A stretch of 64,000 nucleotides of DNA, from assembly GCF_000744455.1 (NCBI RefSeq), contig NZ_JQLY01000001.1:2076501-2140500 (forward strand), read 5' to 3'. Positions 31,483-42,332 of this stretch are shown in pieces. The first letter of the stretch is position 1. Every line of letters starts with the position of its first letter. Under the pieces are notes generated by a model that was given only the letters and a program-made list of their open reading frames with translations, ran no database searches and was not told the DNA's origin. The position numbers and the translations under genes are program-made. The stretch is from Methanobacterium sp. SMA-27. Its GTDB lineage: Archaea; Methanobacteriota; Methanobacteria; Methanobacteriales; Methanobacteriaceae.

Positions 31483-32808
31483 CTAGAGTTTGCCTTTTAT
31501 GTCGACTGCTGCCTCGTTCACATATTTCAGTGGGTTTCGGAATTCGTCAACTTGGCTGAATACATCTTTTATTAAAGCGGAGGTTGCTTCTGGGGAAAAC
31601 AATTGTGTTCCTGCATCTAAAGCCATAGCCGCGGCAACGCATGGTATAGCGAAACCTTTACTGTGTCTTGTTACGATGTGGTTACCGTTGAATATACCTG
31701 GGCCTCCACCACCGTAAATTGAGTGGCTGAAGAAAGAGAATCCTACAGCAGTACCTTCAACTCTACCGAAGTCTACACTAGGTAATCCAGTTTCGAACTC
31801 GATAATATCGTTGTAGTATAGAAGTGTAGATGATACACCCTGAGCTGCTCTTGCAGCACCTTGGTTTACCATAGTAGCTGCCATCATACCGGCTGCTGCG
31901 TATGCGTTCCATTTTGCCATGTCATCAGTTCCGTAGACACTGAATCCGTTTAGATCTTTTTCTACACCGATTACTCCGTCAGCTTTGGATCTGTCGATTG
32001 TGTCGTTTATGACTGAACCTACTGTACCTTCTTTACCGTTAGCTTTAACAAGGTCGAAAACTATGTTGTCAGCGTTCATTCCCTGGTATGCTAGCCCGAG
32101 TAAGTGCATTCTTTCAAATTTACCTACAGCATCACCCATTTCAAACATTGCTGCCTGTTCCAGTATACTGGATAAAGCTGCTGTGTTCATGGTATTTTTG
32201 AGTGTTGTTGCTACAACGTGGTTTACCATGATGTTCCTTAAAGAATATCCGGGTCCCTCAAGCTTCTGAGGTACATCAAGCATGGTTGCTAGGTTTCCAC
32301 CCATGTAATCTACTGATTGTGGGTATCTTCCTAAAATAGATACTTTAACTATGTTTGCGTCGTACATGCTAACATCACATACGTCGATTATAGCCTGGAT
32401 AAATGCCTGAGCAGTTACCAGTGGAGCTGCTGAGTATTCAGCTGCTGCATCGAATCTTGCTTGTGGAATCTGGACAAGTGCCCTCTTACCACCAACTAAT
32501 AATTCAACGTTTGTATCATCGCCTTCTTCAACCCTTATCATTGAAGCTGCCTTAGCTGCGATAGCGTCTGCATTGCCAACAATGTCAATGTCGAGTTCTC
32601 TACCTAAGATTTTCCCTCCACCGAGTTTACCGGTTTTCACAGCGTTTTCTGCACCCTCTAGGTTTACAGCTACAGTCCTTTTTATACCTTGTACGATTGC
32701 TTTAATCGCAGGGTTCCTCAGTGGACTGAGGGCTTCTAGCGGGACTTGTTCTTCAACAAGATTTCCTCTGTCGTCGTACAAGTCGATCTTATCATCAAAC
32801 TTTGCCAT
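31483..32808 (-). CDS. mcrB: Methyl-coenzyme M reductase I subunit beta
   Basis: McrB is the beta subunit and first gene of mcrBDCGA. The start at 32808 ([15 protein letters not shown]) has a perfect AGGAGGGAAAA ribosome site, so an ATG six codons upstream is discarded. This gives 441 residues. Typical blocks are [14 protein letters not shown] near the N-terminus and [20 protein letters not shown] near residue 360, which lines the substrate channel for coenzymes B and M. The leader upstream carries repeats and hairpins. Confidence 0.98.
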   Translation of the reverse strand: MAKFDDKIDLYDDRGNLVEEQVPLEALSPLRNPAIKAIVQGIKRTVAVNLEGAENAVKTGKLGGGKILGRELDIDIVGNADAIAAKAASMIRVEEGDDTNVELLVGGKRALVQIPQARFDAAAEYSAAPLVTAQAFIQAIIDVCDVSMYDANIVKVSILGRYPQSVDYMGGNLATMLDVPQKLEGPGYSLRNIMVNHVVATTLKNTMNTAALSSILEQAAMFEMGDAVGKFERMHLLGLAYQGMNADNIVFDLVKANGKEGTVGSVINDTIDRSKADGVIGVEKDLNGFSVYGTDDMAKWNAYAAAGMMAATMVNQGAARAAQGVSSTLLYYNDIIEFETGLPSVDFGRVEGTAVGFSFFSHSIYGGGGPGIFNGNHIVTRHSKGFAIPCVAAAMALDAGTQLFSPEATSALIKDVFSQVDEFRNPLKYVNEAAVDIKGKL

Positions 32809-32833
32809 TTTTTCCCTCCTACGCATTCTTGTA

Positions 32834-33022
32834 CACCAATTTCATGCACCAATTCAGTTTCGTGAGCAGATGTGAATCTGAACACATTGTAGTGACCAGT
32901 TGTGAATCTGTTCACATTGGGGATATTCCCCATGGTACCTTTTGATATACGAAACTGCATTTATGGCCTTATATGTTATTAAAGTTTCTTCTTGATTCAA
33001 TTAGAAAGATTTATAAGGTACC
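32834..33022 (-). promoter_or_regulatory. mcr promoter and structured leader
   Basis: On the minus strand, TATA-like boxes occur at 33017-33009 (CTTATAAAT) and 32977-32968 (ACATATAAGG). Between them and mcrB are three consecutive inverted repeats: GGGGA/TCCCC at 32919-32931, TGTGAA/TTCACA at 32901-32916 and ATGTG/CACAT at 32870-32887. The last two lie in a direct repeat of 19 bp with 17 matches, offset by exactly 30 bp (32871-32889 and 32901-32919). A further direct repeat CACCAATT is at 32834-32841 and 32847-32854. Depending on the start site these are DNA operators or leader RNA hairpins. Confidence 0.5.
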
Positions 33023-33103
33023 ATACCCAACAATTTTTAATATTGTTTCTATGTTATTTTTTTATACAAATTACTAATTTTATAGGGTTAAAAAGAGGTT
33101 AAC

Positions 33104-34354
33104 ATGCAGATTATAGCAGATGTAGGCGGAATACCTGGTAAGGACTGCAGAGGATTTTGTAAATACTGTTATTTCAGAAAAGTTAAAGAACAAGATCCTC
33201 TAGGATGTAAACAATGCACCCCCGGAAGGGTTGGATGCGAAAATTGTACAACAGGAGTTAGGGAAGTAAAAAACGAATTTATTCATCCTTTCATGGTAGT
33301 TGGTTCCGTACAAAATTCCCTTATGATGGGAGAGATAAAAGATAAAAATTTAAAGGTCAATATCAGTGGAGGAGGAGATGTTAGCTGTTATCCTCATCTC
33401 ATGGAAGTAGCTAGTGCATTAAATCAATTCAATCTTCCTATGCATCTTGGTTACACTAGTGGAAAGGGTATTGAAGAAATAAAAATGGCAGAAAATCTTA
33501 TTTCCCTTGGAGTAGACGAGGTAACTTTTACTGCTTTTTCTACCAATCAGAAAATAAGGGAAGAATGGACAGGAGATAAAACCAAAGGAGAATCTTTAAA
33601 GGCTTTAAAGCTTTTCTGTGAAAACATTGAAGTTCATGCTGCCTCTGTAATAGTTCCAGGAGTAAATGATGGGGAAGAACTATTTGAAACCTGCAGCACA
33701 CTTGAAGATTGGGGAGCTAAAGCATTTATACTTATGAGATTTGCCAATTTCCGAAATCAAGGGTTAATACTTGGAAATGAACCAATATTAGAAGAAGTAA
33801 ACCCTCACAGTCTTGAGGAATTTGAAGAACTAGTACGTAGAATAAACAGAGAGTTTAACTTCCGTGTTACAGGAACACCACTTTGCGATCCTGAAAACGA
33901 CACCCCCTTTGCAATTTCAAAGGAAAAAAATAGTAAATATTTGGATATACTTACCGATGTCACTTCTGAAGCAACTATATTAACAAGTAGTATTGCAGCA
34001 CCGTTTATTGATAAAATAATTAAAAGAATAGAAGCAGATGACCTTGTGAATGTTGTTTCTGTTGATCAGGACATAGGTTGTCTTATAACTCAAAAGGATC
34101 TGGAAGATATAGATCTCAATGATTTAAAGGATACAGTTCTAATTCCCGGACGGGCTTTTGTCCATGATAAGATGGCACAGGAAATTTTGAGTAGAGATGG
34201 TGTTGATAGAATTGTTACACGAGGACCAGACAAACTTACTGTTGATGGGGAAATGAGCGGAACCCTCAGTAATGAAGATGTTCTTAAAAAAGAATTAATA
34301 GCATTTGAAGATCTTTTAGAAGCTATAAACTTCTTTGGAGTCCGTAAAAAATAA
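33104..34354 (+). CDS. mmp10: Methanogenesis marker protein 10, radical SAM McrA-arginine methyltransferase
   Basis: Mmp10 is a radical SAM enzyme that installs the 5-C-methyl group on the McrA active-site arginine. The 416-residue protein has the C-x3-C-x2-C cluster motif CRGFCKYC at residues 15-22, and more cysteines at CKQCTPGRVGCENC (about 37-50) in the family-specific region. The SGGGD stretch near residue 90 is the GGE-like SAM motif. A GAGGTTAAC ribosome site precedes the ATG. It is divergent from mcrB and shares the 300-bp control region, and McrA in this window retains the target Arg271. Confidence 0.95.
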   Translation: MQIIADVGGIPGKDCRGFCKYCYFRKVKEQDPLGCKQCTPGRVGCENCTTGVREVKNEFIHPFMVVGSVQNSLMMGEIKDKNLKVNISGGGDVSCYPHLMEVASALNQFNLPMHLGYTSGKGIEEIKMAENLISLGVDEVTFTAFSTNQKIREEWTGDKTKGESLKALKLFCENIEVHAASVIVPGVNDGEELFETCSTLEDWGAKAFILMRFANFRNQGLILGNEPILEEVNPHSLEEFEELVRRINREFNFRVTGTPLCDPENDTPFAISKEKNSKYLDILTDVTSEATILTSSIAAPFIDKIIKRIEADDLVNVVSVDQDIGCLITQKDLEDIDLNDLKDTVLIPGRAFVHDKMAQEILSRDGVDRIVTRGPDKLTVDGEMSGTLSNEDVLKKELIAFEDLLEAINFFGVRKK

Positions 34355-34458
34355 TTGAAAATACTTATTTTTTTTAAAATAATTATTTAATAATATTAAC
34401 ATTCTTGAAAATTATTTGATGAAAAATGATTTACTAACTTATATTTAAAATATAATAT

Positions 34459-35535
34459 CTAATTTTCACCCTTTAAATTGATAACAGTAATTTCACATCT
34501 GGATCCAAGTCTCATAGGTGGGCCCCAAGTCCCAGTACCTGGTGAAACATATAGATAAGTTCCATTATATGTGTAAATGCCATGCATATATCTGAACATC
34601 AACCTTACCAGATAGTTGAAAGGAAACATCTGCCCTGCATGAGTATGACCTGAAAGTTGCAATCCTATACCTGCATTTGCAACCGTTTTTAACTCACGAG
34701 GAAGATGGTACAACATTATTGAAGGAGTTTCAGAATCAATTTTAAGTTTTGAAATCACATTTTCCATATGGTCCCGTTCATAAGAATATTCAACACCAAT
34801 TATTTGGATTCCATTACACTCAAACATTTCATCCCTTAAAATTCTCATGTCAGTATTTCTCAAAACCCTGAAAACCTCGTCCAGTCCTTCGTAAGTTTCA
34901 TGATTACCAGTTATAAAAAAAACAGGTGCTTTTAATTTATTTATTGCACTAAAAGTGTTTGTGTGCAATCTTGCACTCCCATCAACCATATCTCCTGTTA
35001 TAAAAACTATTTCTGGTTGTAGTTCATTTGTTTTCTTTACAATCTTTTCCATGTAGCTTGAGTTCCGTATTGAGCCAATATGTATATCAGAAAGTTGTAC
35101 AACTTTTAAATCGCTTTTTAAATGTTTTAAAGGTATTTCAATATGATTAACTACCAAAAATAAACTATTAACAAGTGAATATGAACTTAATATCAAAGTT
35201 AATAAAATAATTGTGACTCCTGCAATTTCCCCAGGGATATTAAAGAATAGTGATATTATCCAATAAATTGCAATGAAAGTCAGGAGATAAAAGGAAATTC
35301 CCATCCATGCAGAAGCTGCAGTATAAAAAACCCTTGTAAATGAATTGGAAACCACTCTTTCAATCATTGCGGATAAAGGATAGGAAATAACTGCCAGAAT
35401 AAATAACGCGTAAAAAATTAATCCCGGCTGAATACTGAATAAAGATGCAACTCCATAAAAAATACAGTAATTAACTGCTAAAAATCCAAAAAAGAATACA
35501 GACATGAACCCAGCAAATCTAAGAATTGTCCTCAT
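34459..35535 (-). CDS. Membrane-anchored metallophosphoesterase
   Basis: The 358-residue protein has about four N-terminal membrane spans (roughly residues 8-32, 36-55, 72-100 and 105-128). A calcineurin-like phosphoesterase domain follows, with the full metal-binding set: QLSDIHIGS, FITGDMVDG, FITGNHE, a later HLPRE and GHTHAGQMFP. The architecture matches YkuE/YaeI-like enzymes, some of which act on lipid phosphates. The natural substrate is unknown. It lies 22 bp after mmp7 on the same strand and may be co-transcribed. Confidence 0.88.
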   Translation of the reverse strand: MRTILRFAGFMSVFFFGFLAVNYCIFYGVASLFSIQPGLIFYALFILAVISYPLSAMIERVVSNSFTRVFYTAASAWMGISFYLLTFIAIYWIISLFFNIPGEIAGVTIILLTLILSSYSLVNSLFLVVNHIEIPLKHLKSDLKVVQLSDIHIGSIRNSSYMEKIVKKTNELQPEIVFITGDMVDGSARLHTNTFSAINKLKAPVFFITGNHETYEGLDEVFRVLRNTDMRILRDEMFECNGIQIIGVEYSYERDHMENVISKLKIDSETPSIMLYHLPRELKTVANAGIGLQLSGHTHAGQMFPFNYLVRLMFRYMHGIYTYNGTYLYVSPGTGTWGPPMRLGSRCEITVINLKGEN

Positions 35536-35557
35536 TGGAATATCTCCTCTTTTAAGA

Positions 35558-36469
35558 TCAAATTATTGATGTTTCAGAAAGAAGTTTTACAAGGGTATAA
35601 TCGTACATTTTAGACTTTACAATCTCAGATATATCTCCAAGACGGTAATCACTAACAATTACATCTTCGATTTCTTTATGGTAGTCATCGTAATTGAGTT
35701 TAACCCTTACTCCCATTAGTTGACTCACAACAGGAAGCGGAGAGTACACTTCTTTAATGGCAGGTATCTGGTTTTCAATTTCCCTTTTAACAAGCACAGA
35801 AGGTACAATTGGCGGATCATCCATTATTTCTCTTCTTCGTCCGTCTAGAATTTCTTCGATAACTTCTACAAGTTTTTTAAGGGCCCTTATATTTTCACCC
35901 CTCTTGAGCCTGCGTGGAATTCTTCCAAGGCCCCCTACATATGCATCTGCTCCAGGAATATCTTCCAAATCTATTTCAGGCGCTCCAGTCACAACTACAG
36001 GTGTTTCAATATCTTCAAATAAATGAGTTTTATGTGTTATACATTCTTTGAAACTTCCAAGTGCAAATACTGCCAAATCATGCTCCTCTATAAGTTTTTT
36101 TTCATCCTCGGATATTCTTGATATCCCTTTGCCAGCACCTCTTGAAAGTCCAATCATATTGTCCTTTGCACCATACCTTCTAAGATATTCAGATATATCA
36201 CATGCAGAATGGGGGAGATGTTGACGTGCTAAAGTTGGAGAAACAATTGCTATTTCTGTACCTGCCATTGGTGCTATTTTTACTGTTCCAAGAAGTTCTT
36301 TAGCCTTTTCTTTGATCTTTTCAACATCTTCAATGGGTACAGCTAAAGTTAGGACTAAATCCATCTGACTAATATTTTCCTGTAAAACGAAACCTCCAAG
36401 ATCTTCAATAAGCTCGATCATTTCATCATGCTTGTGAATTCCACCAGTATAAGTCAAGGTTTCATACAT
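35558..36469 (-). CDS. mmp7: Methanogenesis marker protein 7
   Basis: The 303-residue protein matches methanogenesis marker 7, which is distantly related to McrC and was found in the component that activates Mcr. Typical blocks are [16 protein letters not shown] at the start, [15 protein letters not shown] near residue 88, [13 protein letters not shown] near 135, and [20 protein letters not shown]. The first 16 bases overlap the mmp17 gene, so translation is coupled. The pair lies 2.6 kb from the mcr operon. Confidence 0.92.
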   Translation of the reverse strand: MYETLTYTGGIHKHDEMIELIEDLGGFVLQENISQMDLVLTLAVPIEDVEKIKEKAKELLGTVKIAPMAGTEIAIVSPTLARQHLPHSACDISEYLRRYGAKDNMIGLSRGAGKGISRISEDEKKLIEEHDLAVFALGSFKECITHKTHLFEDIETPVVVTGAPEIDLEDIPGADAYVGGLGRIPRRLKRGENIRALKKLVEVIEEILDGRRREIMDDPPIVPSVLVKREIENQIPAIKEVYSPLPVVSQLMGVRVKLNYDDYHKEIEDVIVSDYRLGDISEIVKSKMYDYTLVKLLSETSII

Positions 36470-36984
36470 ATTTTTTTCTCCAGAAGTTTATATCGCATTT
36501 CAGCTCTTTTAACAGGGTTTTTAGGTGCATTTTTGTGGGTAGGCACTTCAACCACATAATCACCCATAGTTACAATTTCATCTGATAATTTATCCCTAAC
36601 ATAATCGGGGTAAACAAGATAATCGTAATTTTGATCCTCTGATACAACAGAAAACCCCAGATCATCAACAATATCCCTAAGAAAATTTGAGTACACTCTA
36701 ACTTTTATTTTTCGATTTTCTGATTTACTACTTTTAATATTAACTTTAAAAGAAATATTTTCAACTTCAATGATTCCAAACATATCACGAAGCATTTCAA
36801 CACTCTCTTTAATCTGTAAAAAGGTGTTTAATTTTAGTTTTACAGATTTCATAACCGTATTTGTCTCTGATAAAACTACAGCTATCTCTGCATCTGTAGA
36901 ATCTGGGTCTGAACTTACGTGAAATTTTTTGACACCTGCAAGTCTCATAACATCCTTACACATGGGTGTTGCTACTATCTTCAT
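36454..36984 (-). CDS. mmp17: Methanogenesis marker protein 17
   Basis: The start at 36984 ([20 protein letters not shown]) follows a GAGGTTAAG ribosome site and gives 176 residues, the family length. A much longer frame to 37107 has no ribosome site. The protein matches methanogenesis marker 17, seen with Mmp3, Mmp7 and McrC in the Mcr activation complex. Its C-terminal end, [20 protein letters not shown], is typical. It is the first gene of the mmp17-mmp7 unit, divergent from the TRAM gene. Confidence 0.9.
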   Translation of the reverse strand: MKIVATPMCKDVMRLAGVKKFHVSSDPDSTDAEIAVVLSETNTVMKSVKLKLNTFLQIKESVEMLRDMFGIIEVENISFKVNIKSSKSENRKIKVRVYSNFLRDIVDDLGFSVVSEDQNYDYLVYPDYVRDKLSDEIVTMGDYVVEVPTHKNAPKNPVKRAEMRYKLLEKKICMKP

Positions 36985-37199
36985 CTTAACCTCATTATAG
37001 TTCATTAACAGTATATAATTATATTTAATACGATTTAATACCTCCTTGAATCTAATGTTATAAAAATTTGAATACCAAATATAAACCCTGTAGATTCTTA
37101 AAATCATGATTCACCATATTCTAAAAAGATTTATATAATAAATTAAACAAATAAAATAACACTATAACCATTTTAGTTGGTTTGAAGGAAGTGGATATA

Positions 37200-37412
37200 T
37201 TGTTCAAAATGGATCAAAGCCCAAAAACAGCCCCCATTCAGGAAGGGGAAGAATACGACATAAAAATTGAAGATGTAGGTAAAGAAGGAGATGGCATAAC
37301 CCGTGTTGAGGGTTTTGTCGTGTTTGTACCAGATACTAAAGTTGGTGACGAAGTTAAGGTCAAAATAACATCGGTAAGAAGACGTTTTGCCTTTGCTGAG
37401 AAGGTTGAATAG
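37200..37412 (+). CDS. TRAM-domain protein
   Basis: This 70-residue protein is a single TRAM domain: [41 protein letters not shown] is the usual five-stranded RNA-binding barrel (I describe it in parts; positions about 14-55). Stand-alone TRAM proteins in methanogens act as RNA chaperones. The chosen TTG at 37200 has GGAAGTGGAT upstream and matches the usual short N-terminus. An upstream TTG at 37182 and an ATG at 37209 are alternatives. It is followed 56 bp later by comB. Confidence 0.88.
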   Translation: MFKMDQSPKTAPIQEGEEYDIKIEDVGKEGDGITRVEGFVVFVPDTKVGDEVKVKITSVRRRFAFAEKVE

Positions 37413-37468
37413 ATTCACGGAGATTTAAATTTTAATTTTTTTTCTCTAATTCTATTTTTGAGGTAATA

Positions 37469-38137
37469 ATGAAAGTATCACTGAGCTTGGATAAATCATA
37501 TTCTAAAGATGTTGCAATTATGGTAGATGTTCTAAGGGCAAGCACAACAATAACGGTTGCAATGGAAAATTTTGGAACTATTATACCAGTAAAGACTATT
37601 GAAGAAGCTGAAAATTTTGCTAAAAAAAATGATGCTGTTTTGGCTGGTGAAAGAAGAGGAGCAGCAATTAAAGGGTTTGATACAGGAAACTCCCCCATAG
37701 AAATTTCTAAATTTGCTGGAGATGTTCTAGTTATTACTACCAGCAATGGAACTCGAATAATGGATGGAATGCAATCAAAGGCATTGATTGGTTCATTTGT
37801 AAATGCAAAATCGGTAGCACAAACTGCTTTGAATCTTGCAGAAAACCATATAGAAGTTGTAATGGCCGGTGTGGAAGGTAATTTTGCAATAGAAGATTTT
37901 CTGGGAGCAGGAGAAATAATATCCTATTTAACTGACCAAAAACTTGATGAAAAGGCACTTGCAGCTTATATGGCATCCCGAGATGCATATATGGTTCAAA
38001 ATGCCATTAAAACCTCAAGGTCAGCCCGTAGACTTGGTGAATTAGGGCTTACCAATGATGTTGAATTTTGTCTCAAACGAAATATATATGACACAGTTCC
38101 AGTATATGAAAACGGAAGAATAAACCTAATTAAATAA
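37469..38137 (+). CDS. comB: 2-phosphosulfolactate phosphatase
   Basis: ComB removes phosphate from 2-phosphosulfolactate, the second step of coenzyme M synthesis from phosphoenolpyruvate and sulfite. The 222-residue protein has [19 protein letters not shown] near residues 18-36, [18 protein letters not shown] near 58 and [11 protein letters not shown] near 90, all typical of ComB. A TTGAGGTAATA ribosome site precedes the ATG. comC, comD and comE are 22-25 kb downstream; comA is not in the window. Confidence 0.95.
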   Translation: MKVSLSLDKSYSKDVAIMVDVLRASTTITVAMENFGTIIPVKTIEEAENFAKKNDAVLAGERRGAAIKGFDTGNSPIEISKFAGDVLVITTSNGTRIMDGMQSKALIGSFVNAKSVAQTALNLAENHIEVVMAGVEGNFAIEDFLGAGEIISYLTDQKLDEKALAAYMASRDAYMVQNAIKTSRSARRLGELGLTNDVEFCLKRNIYDTVPVYENGRINLIK

Positions 38138-38252
38138 TATTTCTGAACATTATTTAATTTGACGAATGTTATTTCTAAATATAAATTTTTAACATAATTT
38201 TATTGAACAATAAATATTCAAAACTAAATTTAAGCTAAATGTGATGATCATA

Positions 38253-39407
38253 ATGGCACCAGAAAATATAAAAATAATTGGTACTGCTCATGTATCAAAA
38301 GAAAGTATAGACGAAGTTAAGGAAGCCATAATAATTAATCAACCCGATGTTGTAGCTGTTGAACTGGATATGAACCGCTACCAGAATATGATGGCAGAAA
38401 AAAATGGACAAGAAAAACCAGATGTAAATATTAGAGATATTATTAAAGGAGATAAATTAAGTATTTTTCTAGTAAGTATGTTCCTATCTTATATGCAGAG
38501 AAAGATTGGGGACGATTTAGGTGTTAAACCAGGTTCTGAAATGATCGCCGCCATTGAAACAGCAGAAGAAATTGGAGCTAAAGTAGCCCTAATTGATCGA
38601 GATATCAGTGTGACGTTGAAAAGAGCACTTAACAAAATGAGCTTTATTGAGAAGGCGAAATTTGTATTTGGAATAATAACATCATTTTTCAGTAAAGATG
38701 AAATAGAAGATGTTGAAAGTATTAAAGACGGTGACACTCTAACCGAAGTAATGGAATATTTTAAGGAAATGTCTCCTAAAGCCTATAGTGTGCTTGTATC
38801 AGAAAGAGATGCTTATATGGCAAACATGCTTCAAAATGTAGAGGGTGAAAATGTTGTTGTGGTTGTTGGAGCAGGACATAAAAAGGGGATCACAGAGTAC
38901 ATGGAACATCCAGGAAAAATTCCTCCAATTGAAGAACTTATAACCATCAATAAATCCAGAGTACCTGTTGGAAAACTCATATTATTCTCAATACCAGTTA
39001 TTTTTGTTTTAATATTTGCATTAGCTCTGATTAAAGGCATAAATATTCAAACCAGCCTATTAAACTTTATACTGATAACAGGCAGTTTTTCATTCTTAGG
39101 TTGTATATTATCTGGTTCAAAGGTGTATTCTGCCATAACAGCATTTATAGTTGCCCCATTAACAACCATTCACCCTCTTCTTGCAGCAGGTTGGTTTTCA
39201 GGAATAGTAGAAGCGAAGGTGAGAAATATATCCATGGATGATGCAGTAAACATAACCAAAACAGAGAGTATTCGGGAATTATGGGGTAACAATCTATTCA
39301 GGGTACTTTTAGTTGTAGTTGGCACCAATATTGGGGCTTCAATTGGATTATTCCTAACAATACCCAACGTGATATTTCCACTATTCTACAAAATATTTGG
39401 ATTTTAA
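38253..39407 (+). CDS. TraB-family membrane protein
   Basis: The protein of about 384 residues has an N-terminal TraB/GumN domain: [11 protein letters not shown] at about 7-17, [12 protein letters not shown] and a C-terminal [12 protein letters not shown]. Two conserved histidines and a glutamate suggest a metal-dependent hydrolase. The last third has three or four membrane spans (from about residue 235). The function in archaea is unknown; relatives in other organisms are implicated in pheromone shutdown or protease-like roles. ATG 38253 has TGATGATC upstream; a GTG at 38241 is also open. Confidence 0.85.
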   Translation: MAPENIKIIGTAHVSKESIDEVKEAIIINQPDVVAVELDMNRYQNMMAEKNGQEKPDVNIRDIIKGDKLSIFLVSMFLSYMQRKIGDDLGVKPGSEMIAAIETAEEIGAKVALIDRDISVTLKRALNKMSFIEKAKFVFGIITSFFSKDEIEDVESIKDGDTLTEVMEYFKEMSPKAYSVLVSERDAYMANMLQNVEGENVVVVVGAGHKKGITEYMEHPGKIPPIEELITINKSRVPVGKLILFSIPVIFVLIFALALIKGINIQTSLLNFILITGSFSFLGCILSGSKVYSAITAFIVAPLTTIHPLLAAGWFSGIVEAKVRNISMDDAVNITKTESIRELWGNNLFRVLLVVVGTNIGASIGLFLTIPNVIFPLFYKIFGF

Positions 39408-39539
39408 ATTTAATTTCAAATCAACTTCAATATATTAATATAAATTCTCAAAATAATGAAGATAGAATAGTAAGAATATTATATACACGAACAGGAAATG
39501 AATTAATTAAGTTTTAAAAATATAATATGATGGTGAGCA

Positions 39540-39764
39540 ATGTACTTAGTTTATAGATGTGATTGTGGACGAGCAGTATATTCCAAGGAGAAAGTTGCTA
39601 CTAAAAAATGTGTTTGTGGTAAAAACCTTAAGGTTAAAGAAAGAAGGATCATTGCAAAGGTGGAAGACATTGGTCAAGCCTCAGATATGGTCAGAAAATT
39701 GCAGGAAGAGAAATATGGTGAAGCTTTCTTCACAACTGCAGATAAAATTCCCAATAAGCGTTAA
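39540..39764 (+). CDS. DUF1922 zinc-ribbon protein
   Basis: The 74-residue protein matches the DUF1922 family represented by MTH1184 of Methanothermobacter. Its N-terminal half has a zinc-ribbon arrangement: [11 protein letters not shown] and [11 protein letters not shown], two C-x-C pairs that can bind one zinc. The C-terminal half is a helix ([14 protein letters not shown]). The role is unknown. A GGTGAGCA ribosome site precedes the ATG. It lies just upstream of a GTPase gene on the same strand, 32 bp apart, and is probably co-transcribed. Confidence 0.9.
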   Translation: MYLVYRCDCGRAVYSKEKVATKKCVCGKNLKVKERRIIAKVEDIGQASDMVRKLQEEKYGEAFFTTADKIPNKR

Positions 39765-39796
39765 AAGTTTATTTAAAATTCAAGAACTGGATCATC

Positions 39797-41386
39797 ATGA
39801 CAGATAATATCTACGATATTACAAAAGATGGCGAAAGGGACAATATAGAATTTAAAGAAAATCTCACCATTGATTACCATCTAAAAAAGGATAGGAAACA
39901 ACATCTCGCATCCCAAATGAAGTATAGGATGGAAGTAGGATGTGGTGAAGCCATTTATTTTATTGGAGTTCATGATGAAGGCCATTTAATCGGACTTCCA
40001 GAACCAGAATATGAAGAATCTATTTTTGTATTGGAAAGTATAGCACACGAAGTTGGTGCTGAAATTTTAGAACTCGAAAAACATCCAGCTAACAATGGAA
40101 GTGTTGCCAAGGTCAGGATAGCAAAATCTCAAAAAAATAAAAAAGATCATATTCTTGTTGGTGTTGCAGGCCATGTAGACCATGGTAAAAGTACTCTAGT
40201 AGGTACATTGACTACAGGATCCCTTGACAATGGATCAGGAAGAACAAGAATATTTCTAGATGTTCAGAAACATGAGATAGAACGAGGATTGTCTGCAGAT
40301 CTTTCATTTGCTGTTTATGGATTCAGTAAATCTCAGCCAGTAAGGCTTAAAAATCCTTTGAAAAAAAATGAAAAATCCAAATTAGTTGAAGAATGTGACA
40401 AGGTTGTATCATTTGTTGATACTGTTGGGCACGAACCATGGTTACGTACAACAATAAGAGGCATAATGGGTCAAAAGCTCAGTTACGGCCTTCTTACAAT
40501 TGCTGCAGACCAAGGTCCTACTCACATTACTAAAGAACATTTGGGAATAATACTTGCAATGGAACTACCAGTTATAGTTGCTATGACCAAGGTGGATGTT
40601 GTAACCTCTGAAAAAGCAGTTGAAATTCAGCAGAAAATATTTGAACTCTTAAAATTGGTTGGAAGAATTCCTTTCATGGTAAAATCCATTCAAGATGCAG
40701 ATTTTGTATCAAAAAACATGAACCAACATATAGTTCCCGTTGTCAGAGTCTCTCCTGTAACAGGGGAAGGATTGGATCTTTTTGATAGACTCTTTTTAAA
40801 ACTTAAAATACCTTCAAATAGAAAGGAACTTCAAAAGCCATTTATGATGTATATTGATAAAATTTATTCTGTTAAGGGCGTAGGGACTGTTGTCAGTGGC
40901 ACAATTAGACAGGGTAAAGTTAAAAAGGGTGATAAACTTCTCATCGGACCAACTGGAACAGGAGAATATATTGAAACCGCATCCAAATCCATGGAAATGC
41001 ATCACTATAAGAAAGATGTTGCAGAAACCGGAGAAGTTGTTGGAATATCAATTACAGGCCTAGATGTGAGTGATATTAAACGTGGAATGATCCTATGCAG
41101 TACAGAATATCCCACAATATCTGTAAGAGAATTTGAAGCAGATGTCGCAATATTAATCCATCCAACAACCATTAAAAGCGGTTATGAATGTATAGCTCAT
41201 ATAGAAACAATTGCCGAAACAATGACATTTGAACCTATTGATAATGAATATATGTCCGCTGGTGATACTGGAAAGATCAAAATGAAATTTAAATACCGCC
41301 CCTGCTGTATTAGGGAGGGTCAAAAACTGATATTTCGAGAGGGTAGAAGTAAAGGTGTAGGTACTGTAACTCGTATCATCCAATAA
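39797..41386 (+). CDS. GTPBP1-like translational GTPase
   Basis: The 529-residue protein is an EF-Tu-related GTPase of the GTPBP1/2 type found in archaea and eukaryotes. An N-terminal extension of about 115 residues precedes the G domain. The G domain shows G1 [13 protein letters not shown]3 FVDTVGHE and G4 AMTKVDVV, then beta-barrel domains ([15 protein letters not shown]). Eukaryotic relatives help resolve stalled ribosomes and mRNA decay; the archaeal role is not established. It follows the DUF1922 gene by 32 bp. Confidence 0.88.
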   Translation: MTDNIYDITKDGERDNIEFKENLTIDYHLKKDRKQHLASQMKYRMEVGCGEAIYFIGVHDEGHLIGLPEPEYEESIFVLESIAHEVGAEILELEKHPANNGSVAKVRIAKSQKNKKDHILVGVAGHVDHGKSTLVGTLTTGSLDNGSGRTRIFLDVQKHEIERGLSADLSFAVYGFSKSQPVRLKNPLKKNEKSKLVEECDKVVSFVDTVGHEPWLRTTIRGIMGQKLSYGLLTIAADQGPTHITKEHLGIILAMELPVIVAMTKVDVVTSEKAVEIQQKIFELLKLVGRIPFMVKSIQDADFVSKNMNQHIVPVVRVSPVTGEGLDLFDRLFLKLKIPSNRKELQKPFMMYIDKIYSVKGVGTVVSGTIRQGKVKKGDKLLIGPTGTGEYIETASKSMEMHHYKKDVAETGEVVGISITGLDVSDIKRGMILCSTEYPTISVREFEADVAILIHPTTIKSGYECIAHIETIAETMTFEPIDNEYMSAGDTGKIKMKFKYRPCCIREGQKLIFREGRSKGVGTVTRIIQ

Positions 41387-41442
41387 CAAAAATATATATT
41401 ATTTATATGTCTATCCTATGATTGATAGTTTTAAATTTAAAA

Positions 41443-42297
41443 TTATTTTAGGCGATTTTTAATATCTTCAACCATCTCACATGCCTTACATATATTTAGG
41501 GAGGACGCTTCACCACATTGTTTGCATTGTCCAACGATTATTTCCTTTTTTTGGAAGTTAAAGGTTTTAGAAAAGGACTTAAGTATGGATATTTTGGTTC
41601 CATGTCTTTCACTTTCTAACTGGTTTAGATAATTCTTTACTTTTGCTCTTAAAGAAGTATTAGAATAGGGACACTCTGCAAAGTGAACATCTATTCCATT
41701 CATCACCGCCCATATCCCAACATCCTTCTCTGGAATTTTCCATAGAGGTTTTATTCTAGGTACGAGTTTTGGATGTATCCTATCCAGTTTAGGGCCAAAT
41801 TTGGAGAATCTCCTGAAATCGGCCTTTGAAAAACTCATTAAGAAAGATTGAATCTCATCATCAAGATTGTGTCCTGTTGCAAGCTTATCTGCCCCTAATT
41901 CATTTGAAATTTTATTTAAAAGATACCGACGGAACACTCCGCAAGGTATGCATGCACTTTGATACAGATCCGTTATTTCATCCAATGTATATCCAAATTC
42001 TTTCTTGAATGATCCTTCTACCAGTTCAACATCGAGTTTTGAAGCGATAATCCTAGCAACATTTATTCCTTCACCCCGATATCCTGAAATTCCTTCATCA
42101 ATAGAAACTGCTACCAGTTCAAAGTCTAATTCATCGACTAAATCTGCTAGAAGATATAATGTTAAAACACTATCCTTCCCTCCAGAAAGTCCAACTGCAA
42201 CCTTATCTTTTGGTTTGATTAAATTATAATCTATTATAACTTCCCTTGCTTGATTCACTATATACTGATTGAACTCCAATGGATCAAGTGATTTCAT
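41443..42297 (-). CDS. NcsA/TtuA-type tRNA thiolation protein (TIGR00269-like)
   Basis: The 284-residue protein is an adenine-nucleotide alpha hydrolase with the PP-loop [16 protein letters not shown] (about residues 34-49). It has the catalytic cysteine pair [12 protein letters not shown] (about 115-126) and a third cysteine in FAECPYSN, which together can hold the [4Fe-4S] cluster used in 2-thiouridine formation. A zinc ribbon is present at the C-terminus ([16 protein letters not shown]). The N-terminal zinc ribbon seen in many relatives is absent, and the frame upstream holds none. It is divergent from the MTH1187-type gene with an overlap-free gap of about 35 bp. Confidence 0.85.
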   Translation of the reverse strand: MKSLDPLEFNQYIVNQAREVIIDYNLIKPKDKVAVGLSGGKDSVLTLYLLADLVDELDFELVAVSIDEGISGYRGEGINVARIIASKLDVELVEGSFKKEFGYTLDEITDLYQSACIPCGVFRRYLLNKISNELGADKLATGHNLDDEIQSFLMSFSKADFRRFSKFGPKLDRIHPKLVPRIKPLWKIPEKDVGIWAVMNGIDVHFAECPYSNTSLRAKVKNYLNQLESERHGTKISILKSFSKTFNFQKKEIIVGQCKQCGEASSLNICKACEMVEDIKNRLK

Positions 42298-42332
42298 AAA
42301 AAATATATTGAAACATGAACATAAATAAGAGT

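Noticed and set aside
36985..37107. 41-residue N-terminal extension of Mmp17
   Set aside because: It has no ribosome site, while ATG 36984 has GAGGTTAAG and gives the family length.
37398..37430. Possible terminator hairpin after the TRAM gene
   Set aside because: Only a T-run near 37430 is present; no convincing stem.
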